Source: Dorea sp.
GTDB taxonomy: Bacteria; Bacillota; Clostridia; Lachnospirales; Lachnospiraceae
Reading direction: 5' to 3'
NCBI GenBank assembly: GCA_022769185.1
Contig: JALEKG010000017.1
Span: 1 to 34,537 of the forward strand
Length of the DNA: 34,537 nucleotides
The notes beneath the pieces are model-generated. The model saw nothing but the letters and a program-made list of their open reading frames with translations, was not told the origin of the DNA and did not search any database. A program made the translations under genes and the position numbers. Below, piece after piece: positions 33,558 through 34,537 of this stretch; the first letter of the stretch is position 1; the number at the start of each line of letters is the position of its first letter.

Positions 33558-34537
33558 TTAAGCTAATTCAGAGAAGTATTTGATTGTTCTTACCATCTGG
33601 CTTGTGTATGAATTCTCGTTGTCATACCAGGATACAACCTGAACTTCTGTTGTTCCATTGTCTAATGGCAGTACCATTGTCTGAGTAGCATCAAATAATG
33701 AACCATATCTCATACCTACGATATCGCTGGATACGATCTCATCTGTGTTGTATCCGAAGGACTCTGTGGAGGCAGCTTTCATAGCAGCATTGATCTGATC
33801 TACTGTTACAGTTCCCTCAACAACTGCTGTTAAGATTGTTGTAGATCCTGTAGGAGTTGGAACACGCTGAGCAGCTCCGATTAATTTTCCGTTCAGTTCC
33901 GGGATAACAAGGCCGATTGCTTTTGCAGCACCTGTGCTGTTTGGAACGATGTTTACAGCAGCTGCACGAGATCTTCTTAAATCACCTTTTCTCTGTGGTC
34001 CGTCCAGAGTCATCTGATCACCTGTGTAAGCATGGATTGTGCACATGATACCAGACTGAATTGGAGCCAGATCGTTCAGAGCTTTAGCCATAGGTGCTAA
34101 GCAGTTTGTTGTACAAGATGCAGCAGAGATAACTGTATCTTCTGGTTTTAATGTCTCATGGTTTACATTGTAAACGATTGTAGGAAGGTCATTTCCTGCT
34201 GGAGCAGAAATAACAACTTTTCTAGCACCTGCTTTTACGTGAGCAGAAGCTTTCTCTTTGGATGTATAGAATCCAGTACACTCTAATACAACATCAACAC
34301 CGATTTCTCCCCAAGGAAGCTCCTCAGCGTTTGCTTTTGCATAGATTTTGATTTCTTTTCCATCTACGATAATGGAATCGTCAGTTGCTTCTACTGTATC
34401 AGCCAGAGCATATCTACCCTGAGAAGAGTCATATTTTAATAAGTGAGCTAACATTTTTGGGGATGTTAAATCGTTGATCGCAACAACTTCGTAACCCTCA
34501 GCTCCAAACATCTGTCTGAATGCAAGACGTCCGATAC
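33558..34537 (-). CDS. gap: Glyceraldehyde-3-phosphate dehydrogenase, type I (5' end outside window)
   Basis: Oxidative phosphorylation of glyceraldehyde 3-phosphate with NAD. The reading frame stays open to the window edge and adds IGRLAFRQ before [10 protein letters not shown], the usual GFGRIGR region. The ATG at 34511 is therefore internal and roughly a dozen N-terminal residues are missing. The catalytic cysteine is in [12 protein letters not shown] and the catalytic histidine is in IHAYTGDQ. The end reads [14 protein letters not shown] as in all type I enzymes. It heads the gap-pgk-tpiA-gpmI cluster. Its promoter is outside the window. Confidence 0.99.
   Translation of the reverse strand, partial: IGRLAFRQMFGAEGYEVVAINDLTSPKMLAHLLKYDSSQGRYALADTVEATDDSIIVDGKEIKIYAKANAEELPWGEIGVDVVLECTGFYTSKEKASAHVKAGARKVVISAPAGNDLPTIVYNVNHETLKPEDTVISAASCTTNCLAPMAKALNDLAPIQSGIMCTIHAYTGDQMTLDGPQRKGDLRRSRAAAVNIVPNSTGAAKAIGLVIPELNGKLIGAAQRVPTPTGSTTILTAVVEGTVTVDQINAAMKAASTESFGYNTDEIVSSDIVGMRYGSLFDATQTMVLPLDNGTTEVQVVSWYDNENSYTSQMVRTIKYFSELA

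Overview
The window looks like a chromosomal core region of a spore-forming Clostridia member, most likely Lachnospiraceae. I infer this from the gene set: spoIIP and gpr, a class 3 (Firmicutes-type) fructose-1,6-bisphosphatase, the gap-pgk-tpiA-gpmI order, and the rimP-nusA-ylxR-ylxQ-infB-rbfA cluster. No genome comparison was run. Every protein gene except rpsT reads on the minus strand, so the biological order runs from the right edge to the left. I see no tRNA, rRNA, phage, insertion sequence, CRISPR array or defence system.

Layout, right to left. (a) 34537-29620: central glycolysis, gap (cut by the window edge), pgk, tpiA and gpmI, then a TraX-family membrane protein. Strong terminator hairpins punctuate this run, two of them directly ahead of the next ribosome binding site. 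(b) 28900-25285: an SDR resembling UxuB-type D-mannonate oxidoreductase, the class 3 FBPase and a HAD phosphatase in a tight operon, a plausible gluconeogenic module. (c) 25341-23550: ilvN and ilvC for branched-chain amino acids, with a consensus promoter that abuts the upstream terminator. (d) 23457-22816: a PRTase-like protein with a degenerate PRPP loop. (e) 22328-22771: rpsT, the only plus-strand gene, divergent from gpr-spoIIP (22253-20031). (f) 19986-14827: type IIA topoisomerase subunits B and A (ParE/ParC-like) followed by NudC. (g) 14796-6350: one long translation and RNA operon, rimP-nusA-ylxR-ylxQ-infB-rbfA-nrnA-truB-ribF. (h) 6285-4630: a Na+/phosphate symporter with a PhoU domain. 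(i) 4621-1830: rpsO and pnp, each with its own promoter and terminator. (j) 1799-1: an NSS-family sodium-dependent transporter with a long structured leader, followed by the start of a tiny ORF resembling the MetS subunit.

The window holds mostly well-known genes. The under-described content is in the non-coding DNA: a two-copy 22-nt repeat directly upstream of the transporter promoter, a roughly 160-nt leader with competing stems in front of that transporter, a long double-stranded hairpin in the pnp leader, an ilvN promoter whose transcript would begin inside a terminator-like hairpin, and a structured spacer between pgk and tpiA that may be a small repeat element. Several starts were moved to internal TTG, GTG or ATG codons on ribosome-binding-site grounds.
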